From NCBI GenBank assembly GCA_944324795.1, contig CALUXR010000011.1, positions 1 through 53,121 of the forward strand: 53,121 nucleotides of DNA, read 5' to 3'. This document shows, in pieces, positions 8,644 to 17,033 of the stretch (position 1 is its first letter; each line of letters begins with the position of its first letter). The notes under the pieces are model-generated. The model was given only the letters and a program-made list of their open reading frames with translations, was not told the origin of the DNA and did no database searches. This DNA is from an uncultured Acholeplasmatales bacterium (GTDB taxonomy: Bacteria > Bacillota_I > Bacilli_A > Acholeplasmatales > Anaeroplasmataceae). The position numbers and the translations under genes were made by a program.

Positions 8644-9804
8644 ATGTTAGGAAATTTTAGTTATTATAATCCTACTAAATTATATTTTGGTAGTGAAAGT
8701 TTAAATTATTTAAATAATGAATTGCCTAAATATGGTAAAAATGTATTACTTGTATATGGTGGTGGTTCAATTAAGAAAAATGGTATTTATGATGAAATAA
8801 TTAATATCTTAAAGGCTAACAATAAAAATGTTTTTGAAGATTATGGTGTTATGCCAAATCCAACAATTGAAAAATTATATGAAGGATGTAGACGTTTATT
8901 AGATGCAAAAGCTGATTTAATTTTGGCTGTAGGTGGTGGAAGTGTAGTAGATTATGCAAAAGCCTTATCAGTATCAGCTTATAGTAAAGAAGACCCATGG
9001 CAAAAATATTACATTGAATTTAAAGAACCTGATAATAAAATTGTTCCTGTTGGGGTTGTGTTAACAATGGTTGGGACTGGTAGTGAAATGAATGGTGGAG
9101 CTGTAATTACTAATCCAAAAGAAAATTTAAAAATAGGACATGTTTTTGGTGAAGACGTTTTCCCTAAATTTGCCATATTAAATCCTAAATATACATATAG
9201 TGTGCCACATTATCAAATGATAGCTGGTATTTTTGATACGATGAGTCATATTTTAGAACAATATTTATCTGGTGATGATGATAATACATCTGATTATATT
9301 ATGGAGGGATTAATGCGTTCATTAATTCATTCAAGTTTAATTGCTGTGAAAGAACCTGAAAATTATGAAGCAAGATCAAATATAATGTGGATTGCAACTT
9401 GGGCATTAAATACTTTAGTAGCTAAAGGTAAACCTACAGATTGGGAGGTACATATGATTGGTCAAGCAATAGGCGCAGTTACTAATGCGACGCATGGTAT
9501 GACATTATCAGCTGTTTCAATTCCTTATTATAAACTTATTATGCCATATGGATTAAAACAATTTGCAAAACTTGGTAGAAATGTCTTTAATATAGCAAAA
9601 AAAGATGATAATGAGGCGGCTAAACTAGCTATTGATTCTCTTAATAAATGGATGAAAGAAATAGGGGTAGTACTAAATATAAGCGAACTTGGAGTCACAA
9701 GGTCAATGTTTGATAAAATTGTAGATGCAACATTTTTAAATGAAAGTGGTTATAAAAAACTAACTAGAAAAGATATTTATGCTATCTTAGAAGATAGTTT
9801 ATAA
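8644..9804 (+). CDS. Iron-containing (type III) alcohol dehydrogenase
   Basis: 386 residues, the usual length. The family reduces aldehydes or ketones with NAD(P)H at an Fe2+ centre; it is closest in pattern to the YugK/BdhA group. The nucleotide-binding GGGSVVDYAK is at about 98-107. A MVGTGSEMN stretch follows, and metal-ligand candidates include the Asp/His of FDTMSHILEQ (about 198-207), the His in EVHMIG and the His of NATHGMTLS. ATG 8644 has GGAGG at 8631-8635; the upstream in-frame codon at 8623 is not favoured. It is a single-gene unit. The substrate cannot be inferred; ethanol or butanol fermentation, or disposal of small aldehydes, would fit. Confidence 0.92.
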   Translation: MLGNFSYYNPTKLYFGSESLNYLNNELPKYGKNVLLVYGGGSIKKNGIYDEIINILKANNKNVFEDYGVMPNPTIEKLYEGCRRLLDAKADLILAVGGGSVVDYAKALSVSAYSKEDPWQKYYIEFKEPDNKIVPVGVVLTMVGTGSEMNGGAVITNPKENLKIGHVFGEDVFPKFAILNPKYTYSVPHYQMIAGIFDTMSHILEQYLSGDDDNTSDYIMEGLMRSLIHSSLIAVKEPENYEARSNIMWIATWALNTLVAKGKPTDWEVHMIGQAIGAVTNATHGMTLSAVSIPYYKLIMPYGLKQFAKLGRNVFNIAKKDDNEAAKLAIDSLNKWMKEIGVVLNISELGVTRSMFDKIVDATFLNESGYKKLTRKDIYAILEDSL

Positions 9805-9810
9805 AAAACA

Positions 9811-9839
9811 TTGCTTGTAATGTTAATAAGTGCTATAAT
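9811..9839 (+). promoter_or_regulatory. Promoter of the 74-residue membrane protein gene
   Basis: -35 TTGCTT (9811-9816), 17-base spacer and -10 TATAAT (9834-9839). AACATT/AATGTT arms at 9807-9812 and 9819-9824 frame the -35. Confidence 0.75.
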
Positions 9840-9862
9840 TTTTTTGAAAGGAAGTAGATTTT

Positions 9863-10087
9863 ATGCATAAGGCATTTATGAGCTTACCTCGTTTAGTTCA
9901 AATTCTTTTATTATTAATTCCTGGTGTAAACTTAATTACAGAAATTGTTGTTAGAGTTAGTGCTTTTATAGCAAAACCAACATTAATGCATTTACTTGTA
10001 GTTGTTTTAGCAATTATTACACTTGGTATAATTGGTTGGATTGACTTGGTATGGTGTTTATTATTTAAGAAATTAATATTAATGTAG
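9863..10087 (+). CDS. Small membrane protein, unknown
   Basis: 74 residues with two hydrophobic stretches (about 12-34 and 41-70) and almost no polar loops. The second begins after an Ala-Lys-Pro-Thr turn and contains GIIGWIDLVWCLLF. ATG 9863 is placed 9 bases after AAAGGAAG (9846-9853). Its own promoter and terminator make it a stand-alone transcript, which supports it being a real gene. It resembles small YqaE/TM2-like proteins only in size; I do not assign a function. Confidence 0.6.
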   Translation: MHKAFMSLPRLVQILLLLIPGVNLITEIVVRVSAFIAKPTLMHLLVVVLAIITLGIIGWIDLVWCLLFKKLILM

Positions 10088-10089
10088 AT

Positions 10090-10117
10090 AAAAGCCGATA
10101 TCGGCTTTTTCTTTTTA
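10090..10117 (+). terminator. Rho-independent terminator
   Basis: Self-complementary AAAAGCCGATATCGGCTTTT (10090-10109) followed by a T-rich tail to 10116. Confidence 0.85.
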
Positions 10118-10127
10118 AAAAAATAAT

Positions 10128-10155
10128 TGTATATTTTATACATTTATATTATAAT
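10128..10155 (+). promoter_or_regulatory. Promoter of the ATPase gene
   Basis: -35 TTGTAT (10128-10133), 16-base spacer and -10 TATAAT (10150-10155), 18 bases before the ATG. Confidence 0.65.
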
Positions 10156-10173
10156 AAATGTAGAGGTGATACA

Positions 10174-11229
10174 ATGATTTTAAAATTAAAATTAATTAAT
10201 GTATTTAGTATTGGTGAAGTTGAATTAGACTTTAACAGAGCTCGTTATGCTTATAAAAAAGATATGATTTTAAATGATATAGTAGTTAATCCTTTAGCTA
10301 TATATGGTTTTAATGGTAGTGGTAAATCAAGTTTATTTAAAGGTTTAGCTAGTTTTATTAGTTTTTTTGATTATGATAATAATTATGAATTTGAAAATAA
10401 TTATTTATTAGAACAAAAAGCTAAAAAAGAAAATAATAATTATCCTTATTTAATTTCTAAATTTATTATTTCTTTTAAATTAGACAATGATTTATATGAT
10501 TTTGAAATGCAAGTTTGTAATAAGGAAATAATAAAAGAAGAATTAATTAAAAATAATTTAAAAATACTAGAAAGAATAGGAAATAAATATTTGTTATATA
10601 GTTATTATAATTCTTATAAAGAAACAAAAGTTTTAAATAAATCGATAATTTTAATAGAAAAAGAAAATTTAAAAGAAGTATATGATTATTTTAGTCATTT
10701 TAGTATTATTTTAGATGATAGGACAATTAGTATAGCCTATGCTTTAAAAAATAAAAATATCTATGATTTATTTTATAAATATCAAAAAGAAATTAATGAT
10801 ATTACATCAGATATCTTAGGTGCATATAATTATGAAATAATAAAAGATAAATATAATTATTTACTTAAATATGATGATAATTATTTACCAATAACTAAAT
10901 TGTCGCGAGGAACATTCAATTTAAATTTAATAATAACTTTAATATTAACTAGTCCTAAAGGAAATATAATTTTTATTGATGATTTAGATACTAATTTACA
11001 CCCATTCACTTTAGAAAAAATATTAAATTTAAGTAAAGAAAAACAAATTCAATTAGTTTTTAGTTCTCATAACACCCATTTTATGCAATATTTAAGACCA
11101 GACCAAATATATATTGTTAGTTTTAATGGCGAAGAAAGTAAATTTAAACGATTATCAGAATTTAAAGAAAATATTAGAGAAATTAATAATATTGAAAAAA
11201 TGTATTTAGCTTATGCCTTTAAAGCGTAA
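10174..11229 (+). CDS. AAA15/COG1106-type ATPase, orphan
   Basis: 351 residues of an ABC/SMC-like ATPase fold. Walker A GFNGSGKS is at residues 45-52, Walker B IIFIDDLD ends near 272, a signature-like LSRGTFN lies between them, and an H-loop-like SSHNTHFM follows. The C-terminus (LRPDQIYIVSF, LSEFKEN, NIEKMYLAYAF) matches the tail pattern I know from COG1106 proteins. Many of these work beside an RloB-like or other nuclease in abortive defence or restriction; none is adjacent here. GAGGTGAT precedes ATG 10174. The final codons form a terminator. Role unknown; defence or DNA maintenance are both possible. Confidence 0.8.
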   Translation: MILKLKLINVFSIGEVELDFNRARYAYKKDMILNDIVVNPLAIYGFNGSGKSSLFKGLASFISFFDYDNNYEFENNYLLEQKAKKENNNYPYLISKFIISFKLDNDLYDFEMQVCNKEIIKEELIKNNLKILERIGNKYLLYSYYNSYKETKVLNKSIILIEKENLKEVYDYFSHFSIILDDRTISIAYALKNKNIYDLFYKYQKEINDITSDILGAYNYEIIKDKYNYLLKYDDNYLPITKLSRGTFNLNLIITLILTSPKGNIIFIDDLDTNLHPFTLEKILNLSKEKQIQLVFSSHNTHFMQYLRPDQIYIVSFNGEESKFKRLSEFKENIREINNIEKMYLAYAFKA

Positions 11230-11242
11230 GCTATTTTTTTTT
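11207..11242 (+). terminator. Terminator inside the 3' end of the ATPase gene
   Basis: TAGCTTATGC (11207-11216) pairs with GCGTAAGCTA (11224-11233), with one G-T wobble, then nine T's. The TAA stop (11227-11229) lies in the right arm. Confidence 0.85.
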
Positions 11243-11278
11243 GATTTAAAATATGATATCATAGAAAAGGTGAATAAA

Positions 11279-11530
11279 ATGAAAAATGAAGTTAAAGACA
11301 GTAATGTTTTGTTATATAAAAGATATCGATTATTAGAATTTATAAGTTTTATAATCATTATAGTTGGTGGTATTATAGCTTCTTTAAGCTCTATATATCG
11401 TTTTAGAGGTGAAAAACTATATTATATTTATCTAACATTAGTAATTTTAGGAGCTATATTAGTAATAATAGGCTTCGTCTTATTTTTAATATTTTATTTT
11501 AAGATTAAAAGATTAAAGGAGTCAAAATGA
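11279..11530 (+). CDS. Small two-helix membrane protein, unknown
   Basis: 83 residues. A charged N-terminus (KNEVKDSNVLLYKRYR) leads to two membrane helices at about 20-41 and 51-77, ending in a basic KIKRLKESK tail. ATG 11279 has AAAAGGTG at 11265-11272; the longer in-frame form starting at 11213 would run through the upstream terminator and is rejected. It overlaps the following polygalacturonase by four bases (ATGA), so the two are cotranscribed. No family recognised. Confidence 0.6.
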   Translation: MKNEVKDSNVLLYKRYRLLEFISFIIIIVGGIIASLSSIYRFRGEKLYYIYLTLVILGAILVIIGFVLFLIFYFKIKRLKESK

Positions 11531-13062
11531 AAATTGTAAGTATTGGTGTAAGACATATAATTTTAGAATTATCTAATAATTATCCTTATTATAATAATGA
11601 GGAATTAGCTGTTTATGTAGATGATGTATTATATACAAAAACTAATAAAAATGTTATAAGCATTTATGATTTAAATCCAAACACTTTATATAATATTAAG
11701 ATAGGTAGTGAAGAAATAAATGTTAAAACATTAGATGAAACAATATGTATACATACAGATATGTTTCATCCTTATAAAGATGGAATAAATAATGATACTA
11801 TCTTTATTCAACAAGCTATTTTAGCGTGTCCTAGTGGGGGAACTGTTTATATTGATAAAGGTTTATATTTAATAACTTCCCTATTTTTAAAATCTGATAT
11901 TACAATTTATTTAGATAAAGAAGCTAAATTGATTTGTGAATATGATAGATCAAAATTTCCTGTATTGAAGGGAAATATAAAAAATGGTGAAAATGAGCTG
12001 AATTTAGGTTGTTTTGAAGGCAGTGAACAAGATGTTTTTTCTTCATTTATAACAGGTATAAATATTAAAAATTGTACGCTTGTAGGTCTTGGTGAAATTG
12101 ATGGAAGAGCGGATCTAGGTGATTGGTTTATTAAATATAATGAGATAAGGATTGCAGCTAGACCATTTGGCATTTATTTAAATAGATGTGAAAATATTAC
12201 ATTAGCTGGTTTTTATATTCATGATACACCATGTTGGAATATACACCCTTATTTTTCTAATAAAGTTAATATTTTAGATTTAAGAATTGAAAATCCAATT
12301 GATAAACCAACTACTGATGGAATAGACCCAGATACTTGTTCTGATATGTTGATACTTGGATGTTACTTTAAAGTGGGTGATGATTGCATAGCTATTAAAA
12401 GTGGTACAATTGATTTTGCTAAAAAATATCTTAGCCCTTCAAGAAATATTGTAATTAGAAATTGCTTAATGACAGAAGGCCATGGTGGTGTAGTTTTTGG
12501 TAGCGAATCTAGTGGTGGTATTAATAATGTTGTTGTAAGTCAAACTTATTTTAAAAATACTGATCGTGGTTTAAGAATTAAAACAAGAAGAGGCCGGGGT
12601 AGATATGGTAAAATCAGCAATATAACATTTGACAATATTAAAATGGAAAATGTTTTAACACCATTTGTTGTAAATATGTTCTATAATATGGGACCTAAAC
12701 CTGGTCATGATGAATATTTTTGGACTAGAGAAAAACAAATCGTTGATGAAACTACGCCTTTAATTGCAGATTTTACATTTAGTAACATTATTTGTTTTAA
12801 TGTGCAATACGCTGGGGGAGTGTTTTTAGGTTTACCTGAAGAAACTATTAAAAAAATTCATTTTAAAAATGTATCATTTATGTTTGATAAAAACGCAACA
12901 CCAGGATATCCGGTAATGATTGAACATAAAGAAAAAATGCTTAGAAAAGGTTTATATTTAGAAAATGTTGATGAATTAGTATTAGATAATGTTAAATTTT
13001 TAGATAATATTGGTGATGATATAATTAGCGATAACAAAACAAAAATTAAAATAATTAAATGA
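11527..13062 (+). CDS. GH28 polygalacturonase, fibronectin-III-like N-terminus
   Basis: 511 residues. Residues 1-75 look like a fibronectin III-type module; about 80-505 form the GH28 right-handed beta-helix. Active-site signatures are complete: TTDGID with Asp264 and Asp267 (the usual first Asn is Thr), GDDC with Asp285/Asp286, GHG with His319 and RIK with Arg350/Lys352. The FN3-plus-helix layout resembles exo-polygalacturonases such as PehX, which cleave galacturonic acid residues from pectate ends. There is no signal peptide, so the enzyme should act in the cytoplasm on imported oligogalacturonides. Start and stop overlap (ATGA) with the upstream small membrane gene; AAAGGAG precedes. TGA stop. 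Confidence 0.92.
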   Translation: MKIVSIGVRHIILELSNNYPYYNNEELAVYVDDVLYTKTNKNVISIYDLNPNTLYNIKIGSEEINVKTLDETICIHTDMFHPYKDGINNDTIFIQQAILACPSGGTVYIDKGLYLITSLFLKSDITIYLDKEAKLICEYDRSKFPVLKGNIKNGENELNLGCFEGSEQDVFSSFITGINIKNCTLVGLGEIDGRADLGDWFIKYNEIRIAARPFGIYLNRCENITLAGFYIHDTPCWNIHPYFSNKVNILDLRIENPIDKPTTDGIDPDTCSDMLILGCYFKVGDDCIAIKSGTIDFAKKYLSPSRNIVIRNCLMTEGHGGVVFGSESSGGINNVVVSQTYFKNTDRGLRIKTRRGRGRYGKISNITFDNIKMENVLTPFVVNMFYNMGPKPGHDEYFWTREKQIVDETTPLIADFTFSNIICFNVQYAGGVFLGLPEETIKKIHFKNVSFMFDKNATPGYPVMIEHKEKMLRKGLYLENVDELVLDNVKFLDNIGDDIISDNKTKIKIIK

Positions 13063-13091
13063 TACTATTAAATAAAAAAAGTTAAATAAGC

Positions 13092-13119
13092 TTGACAAAA
13101 TATCGAAATTAGATATAAT
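13092..13119 (+). promoter_or_regulatory. Promoter of degV
   Basis: Consensus -35 TTGACA (13092-13097), 16-base spacer and consensus -10 TATAAT (13114-13119). Confidence 0.85.
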
Positions 13120-13141
13120 TTAAACCGATTGGAGTGTTTTT

Positions 13142-14014
13142 ATGAAGGTTGCAATAATGACAGATAGTAATAGTGGTATTACGCAAAATGAGGCTAAAGA
13201 ATTAGGCATTAGAGTAATACCTATGCCTTTTATGATTGAAGGCGAAGAATATTATGAAGATATTAATTTAACCCAAGAACAATTTTATAAATTGATTGAA
13301 AATGATGCTAATGTATGTACTAGCCAACCATCAATTGGTTTAGTTACATCGATTTGGGATGAGCTTTTAAAGGAATATGATCAAGTTGTTTATATCCCTA
13401 TGTCAAGTGGATTATCAATGAGCTGTGCTACAGCTAGACAAATGGCTTTAGCTCATTATAAAGATAAAGTATTTGTAGTTGACAATCACCGTATAAGCAT
13501 TACGCAAAAACGTTCAGTTCTTGATGCTATGAAGTTAGCAAATCTTGGTTATGATGGTAGTCAAATAGAAGAAATATTATTAAAAAACATGCATAATTCA
13601 TCTATTTATATTTTAGTAGATACATTAAAATATTTATGTAAAGGTGGAAGATGTTCAAAAGGTGTCTATTTGATGGGAAGCTTATTAAAAATTAAACCAA
13701 TTCTACAAATTCATGGTGAAAAATTAGATACTTTTAAAAAGACAAGAACGCTTGAAAATGCTAAAAGAATTATGATAGAGCAAGTTAAAGAAGATATTAA
13801 AAATTTCTTATCATTTGATGGTAGAACTGATAATATTCATATTGATGTTGCTTATACTAAAAATGAGCAAGAAGCTTTAAAATTTGCAGAAGAAATTAAA
13901 GCCGAATTTAAAGTTAATGATGTGATTGTAAATCCATTATCATTATCAGTTTCTTGTCATATAGGTCCTGGAGCTTTAGCTATTGGGGCTACAAAAGATA
14001 CAATTATTGAATAA
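13142..14014 (+). CDS. DegV family fatty-acid-binding protein
   Basis: 290 residues, typical. DegV proteins bind a single fatty acid between two domains and serve as FakB-type partners of fatty-acid kinase in many Bacillota. The N-terminal MTDSNSGIT and the TSQPS motif (about 60-64) mark the fatty-acid head-group site, with PMSSGLSMS near 83-91 and a C-terminal SCHIGPGALAIG stretch. TTGGAG precedes ATG 13142. Single-gene unit with a consensus promoter and a terminator that begins at the stop codon. The kinase partner FakA is not in this window. Confidence 0.93.
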   Translation: MKVAIMTDSNSGITQNEAKELGIRVIPMPFMIEGEEYYEDINLTQEQFYKLIENDANVCTSQPSIGLVTSIWDELLKEYDQVVYIPMSSGLSMSCATARQMALAHYKDKVFVVDNHRISITQKRSVLDAMKLANLGYDGSQIEEILLKNMHNSSIYILVDTLKYLCKGGRCSKGVYLMGSLLKIKPILQIHGEKLDTFKKTRTLENAKRIMIEQVKEDIKNFLSFDGRTDNIHIDVAYTKNEQEALKFAEEIKAEFKVNDVIVNPLSLSVSCHIGPGALAIGATKDTIIE

Positions 14015-14041
14015 GGGAACTTATGTGAGTTCTCTTTTTTT
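14014..14041 (+). terminator. Rho-independent terminator after degV
   Basis: AGGGAACT (14014-14021), loop TATGTG, AGTTCTCT (14028-14035), one G-T pair, T-run to 14041. It starts on the last base of the stop codon. Confidence 0.85.
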
Positions 14042-14045
14042 GTGC

Positions 14046-14074
14046 TTGTTTTTAAGTGCTTTATAGTATATAAT
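14046..14074 (+). promoter_or_regulatory. Promoter of ktrB-ktrA
   Basis: -35 TTGTTT (14046-14051), 17-base spacer and -10 TATAAT (14069-14074). Initiation expected near 14081, which rules out translation starts before about 14085. Confidence 0.7.
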
Positions 14075-14089
14075 TATCGTGTTTGGCAG

Positions 14090-15421
14090 GTGATTTTTAT
14101 AAAAAATATATCCCCATATATTAAAATTTGTTTTACTTTTGCATTAGTTATTTTAATAGGTGCATTGTTATTGATGTTGCCAATTTCTACTAATCCTGGT
14201 TATGAAACTTTAAATTTTGTAGATGCATTATTTATGTCAACAACATCTGTTTGTGTTACGGGTTTAACAGTTGTTCCTAATATAGGTGCTCAAATTAGTA
14301 TTTTTGGGAAAGTAGTGTTAGCTCTTTTAATTGAAATAGGTGGACTATCATTCATTACTATCGCGACATTCTTTATTGTGATGATGGGTGGTAAGATTGG
14401 CATATCTAATCGTTTTTTATTAAGAGAAAGTTTAAATCAAAATTCTTTAAAAGGAATAGTTGGACTTATTAAGAAAATAATATTTACATCACTTACGATT
14501 CAAGCTTTTGGTTTTATATTAAATTGCTTAGCATTTATGTCTTATTCTCCAGACCCTTGGACAACGATTGGTGTTGGCTTATTCCATACAGTTGCTAGTT
14601 TCAATAATTCTGGTCTTGACATATTTGGAGATTTAAATGTTGTAGGTAATTTATCGATGATTCCATTTTCTGCTGATGTTTTTGTTAATGTCAATACTAT
14701 TTTATTAATAGTTTTTGGAGGCCTTGGTTTTGGTGTCATAGATGATATTATTCATACTCATAATATAAAGAGATTTAATATTAACACTAAAATTGTTCTA
14801 ATTACAACAATTTTATTAATATTTGGTGGTGCATTATTTATTAAAATTTCTAATAATGCTCGTACTTGGTTAGAATGTTTCTTAATGTCAGTATCTAGTA
14901 GAACGGCAGGTTTTCAAAGCATTCAATGTGCCGATTTAAATTCTGGTGAGTTTTGTGTAATTAATTTTTTGATGTTTGTTGGTGCTAGCCCTGGTTCTAC
15001 AGGTGGTGGTATTAAGACCTCTACGTTCTTTGTTATTGTAGTTACTATTATAGCTATTGCTTTAGGAAAGAAACCAGTTGTTTTTAAAAGAGAGATTTCT
15101 CATAGCATAATTGTTAAGTCTTTAGCATTAGCTATAACAGCCATAATATTTTGTTGTTTGGCCATTTTCTTTATAGCGATAATGGACCCTAATTTAGAAA
15201 TTAGAAAGATAATATTTGAAGTTATTTCAGCCTTTTCAACTACTGGATTATCAATGGGTATTACTGGAGATTTGAGTGTAGGTAGTGAATTAATTATTAT
15301 ATTTATGATGTATTTTGGTCGTTTAGGTCCATTAACTATCTTATCACTAATTAACCGCAATTGGCGTACAGGTAGTGAAAATGGTATTAAATATGTCGAA
15401 GAAAAAGTTGTTATAGGATAA
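14090..15421 (+). CDS. ktrB: Potassium uptake channel subunit KtrB/TrkH type
   Basis: About 444 residues of an integral-membrane TrkH/KtrB protein that conducts K+ (often Na+-coupled) with KtrA as its cytoplasmic gate. The four pore-loop filters are visible: SVCVTGLTV, SFNNSGLDI, SRTAGFQSI and STTGLSMGITG, each in one of the repeated M1-P-M2 units. The start is awkward: AGGTGAT at 14088-14094 is a good ribosome-binding site, but the codons at the right distance are ATT (14093) and ATA (14099). GTG 14090, the only standard codon, lies inside the site. The mature protein probably begins near KNISPYIK. ktrA follows after 16 bases. Confidence 0.93.
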   Translation: MIFIKNISPYIKICFTFALVILIGALLLMLPISTNPGYETLNFVDALFMSTTSVCVTGLTVVPNIGAQISIFGKVVLALLIEIGGLSFITIATFFIVMMGGKIGISNRFLLRESLNQNSLKGIVGLIKKIIFTSLTIQAFGFILNCLAFMSYSPDPWTTIGVGLFHTVASFNNSGLDIFGDLNVVGNLSMIPFSADVFVNVNTILLIVFGGLGFGVIDDIIHTHNIKRFNINTKIVLITTILLIFGGALFIKISNNARTWLECFLMSVSSRTAGFQSIQCADLNSGEFCVINFLMFVGASPGSTGGGIKTSTFFVIVVTIIAIALGKKPVVFKREISHSIIVKSLALAITAIIFCCLAIFFIAIMDPNLEIRKIIFEVISAFSTTGLSMGITGDLSVGSELIIIFMMYFGRLGPLTILSLINRNWRTGSENGIKYVEEKVVIG

Positions 15422-15437
15422 TATAAGGAGAAGAAAA

Positions 15438-16100
15438 ATGAAAAAGAAAAGCTTTGCCGTAATAGGCCTTGGTAGATTTGGTTATTCTGTAGCTAGAGAA
15501 TTAGCTAATAATAATGCCGATATTTTAGCTATTGATAAGTCTGAAGAAAATGTTAATGAAGTAGCTGATTTTATAAATAATTGCGCTATATGTGATTCAA
15601 CTAGAAAAAAAGATTTAGAAGATTTAGGTTTTAAATCTATTGATCATGCGATTATAGCGATTGGTAATAATCTAGAAGCTTCTATTTTAACGACAATCAA
15701 TTTGAAAGCCTTAGGAGTAAAGGAAATTACAGTTAGAGTAGATGACTCTGAATATAAAGAAATTTTTAAAACATTAGGTGCTACAGGGGTAATTATTCCT
15801 GAAGAAGCATCAGCTATTAGTTTAGCAAATAGAATTATTAGCGACACAATTTTAGATTATTATAAAATAAATAGTGATTATAGTATTGTACAAATTAAAG
15901 TTGGTGAAGACTTTAATAGTCAAAGTATCAACGATTTAGGTGTAAGGCAAAAATATTTAATTTCAATTATTGGTATTATTAGAAAATCTTCCTTTTTAAT
16001 GCCATCTGCTAAAGATGTAATTTCTAGCAATGATATTTTATTAGTTATAGGTAAAAAACAAGATATAAAGAAATTTGATGCATTCGTTAATGGAGAATAG
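15438..16100 (+). CDS. ktrA: Potassium channel regulator KtrA/TrkA type
   Basis: 220 residues. The RCK N-domain is a Rossmann fold with VIGLGRFG (about 8-15) and an acidic residue (LAIDKS) at the end of strand 2; the C-terminal RCK_C domain occupies about 135-215. In this family ATP or NAD(H), and often c-di-AMP at the C-domain, control opening of KtrB. AAGGAG lies 8 bases before ATG 15438. Cotranscribed with ktrB and then, one base after the stop, with a lipid kinase. Confidence 0.94.
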   Translation: MKKKSFAVIGLGRFGYSVARELANNNADILAIDKSEENVNEVADFINNCAICDSTRKKDLEDLGFKSIDHAIIAIGNNLEASILTTINLKALGVKEITVRVDDSEYKEIFKTLGATGVIIPEEASAISLANRIISDTILDYYKINSDYSIVQIKVGEDFNSQSINDLGVRQKYLISIIGIIRKSSFLMPSAKDVISSNDILLVIGKKQDIKKFDAFVNGE

Positions 16101-16101
16101 T

Positions 16102-17007
16102 ATGCAAGCTTTAGTTTGTTATAATCCTTTTAGTGGCAAACAAAAGTTTGAAAGGCATTTAAATTATGTCGTTGAGAATTTAAAATTAAAATATGAAAAA
16201 GTTGATGTTTTCCGTTCACTTTATGCTCATACTATAACTCATTATATTATATCATTTGCCTCTAATTATGATTTGCTTGTTGTAGTTGGTGGAGATGGAA
16301 GTCTAAATGAAGCTGTCAATGGGCTAATGAATATTAAGAAAAAACCAGTTTTAGCTTATATTCCGATGGGTACTGTTAATGATGTTGGACATATGTTAAA
16401 ACTTAAAAAGAATATTAAAGGTGTTGTTAAAATCATTTTAGAGGGACATAGTACAAAAATGGATATTTGTAAAATTGAAGACAAATATTTTGCCTATGGT
16501 TGTGGAATTGGTAAATTTACTAATGTAAGTTATGATATACCTTTAAAATTAAAGAAAAAATTCGGACGTATGGCTTATTTTATTGAAGCTGCTAAGCATT
16601 TACAAATAACTGAACAAATGAATTTAGAAATTTTAGCTAATGATGTAACAATTAAGGATGATTTTTATGTCGTTTTAGCCCTAAATAGTCGTAGGATTGC
16701 AGGATTTAAACCGCATCGTCATATTAAACCTAAATTAAATGATGGTGTAATTGATTTAACTTTAATATCAAAAGCTAAATTACGTTTATCTATATTTAAT
16801 TTAATTTTCTTTTTCTTATTTGGTGAGTATTATAAATTAGGCTTTAAAAATTTAAGAATTTCTAATTGTAAAATAATTAGTGATGAAGAAGTAGCTTATA
16901 ATGTTGATGGAGAATATGCATTTAAGAAAAAAGAAGTTAATATTGAAGTTTGTAAACAAGCTATTGATATTATAATTAATAAAAAAATTGCTAAAAAATA
17001 TTTTTAA
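16102..17007 (+). CDS. Diacylglycerol kinase-like lipid kinase
   Basis: 301 residues, standard for the YegS/DgkB/BmrU family, which phosphorylates diacylglycerol or related lipids at the membrane face. N-terminal NPFSGK and the nucleotide-binding GGDGS (about 63-67) within VVVGGDGSLNEAVNGL are diagnostic; Ser replaces the common Thr. A second glycine-rich stretch, IPMGTVND (about 88-95), completes the site. ATG 16102 is preceded by TGGAGAA; in-frame start codons further upstream lie inside ktrA. Third gene of the ktr unit; DgkB would recycle diacylglycerol from lipoteichoic acid or phosphatidylglycerol turnover. Confidence 0.88.
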   Translation: MQALVCYNPFSGKQKFERHLNYVVENLKLKYEKVDVFRSLYAHTITHYIISFASNYDLLVVVGGDGSLNEAVNGLMNIKKKPVLAYIPMGTVNDVGHMLKLKKNIKGVVKIILEGHSTKMDICKIEDKYFAYGCGIGKFTNVSYDIPLKLKKKFGRMAYFIEAAKHLQITEQMNLEILANDVTIKDDFYVVLALNSRRIAGFKPHRHIKPKLNDGVIDLTLISKAKLRLSIFNLIFFFLFGEYYKLGFKNLRISNCKIISDEEVAYNVDGEYAFKKKEVNIEVCKQAIDIIINKKIAKKYF

Positions 17008-17010
17008 ATA

Positions 17011-17032
17011 AAAAGGGACCAAAGTCCCTTTT
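17011..17032. terminator. Bidirectional terminator between convergent genes
   Basis: AAAAGGGAC (17011-17019), loop CAAA, GTCCCTTTT (17024-17032). A-rich and T-rich flanks allow it to serve both the lipid kinase and the converging deacylase gene. Confidence 0.85.
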
Positions 17033-17033
17033 A

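Noticed and set aside
10174-13062. Defence island around the COG1106 ATPase
   Set aside because: No nuclease, toxin, reverse transcriptase or other defence gene lies nearby; neighbours are a small membrane protein and a polygalacturonase.
14042-14089. KtrB start at GTG 14042
   Set aside because: It lies in the promoter, upstream of the expected transcript start, and directly on the degV terminator T-run.
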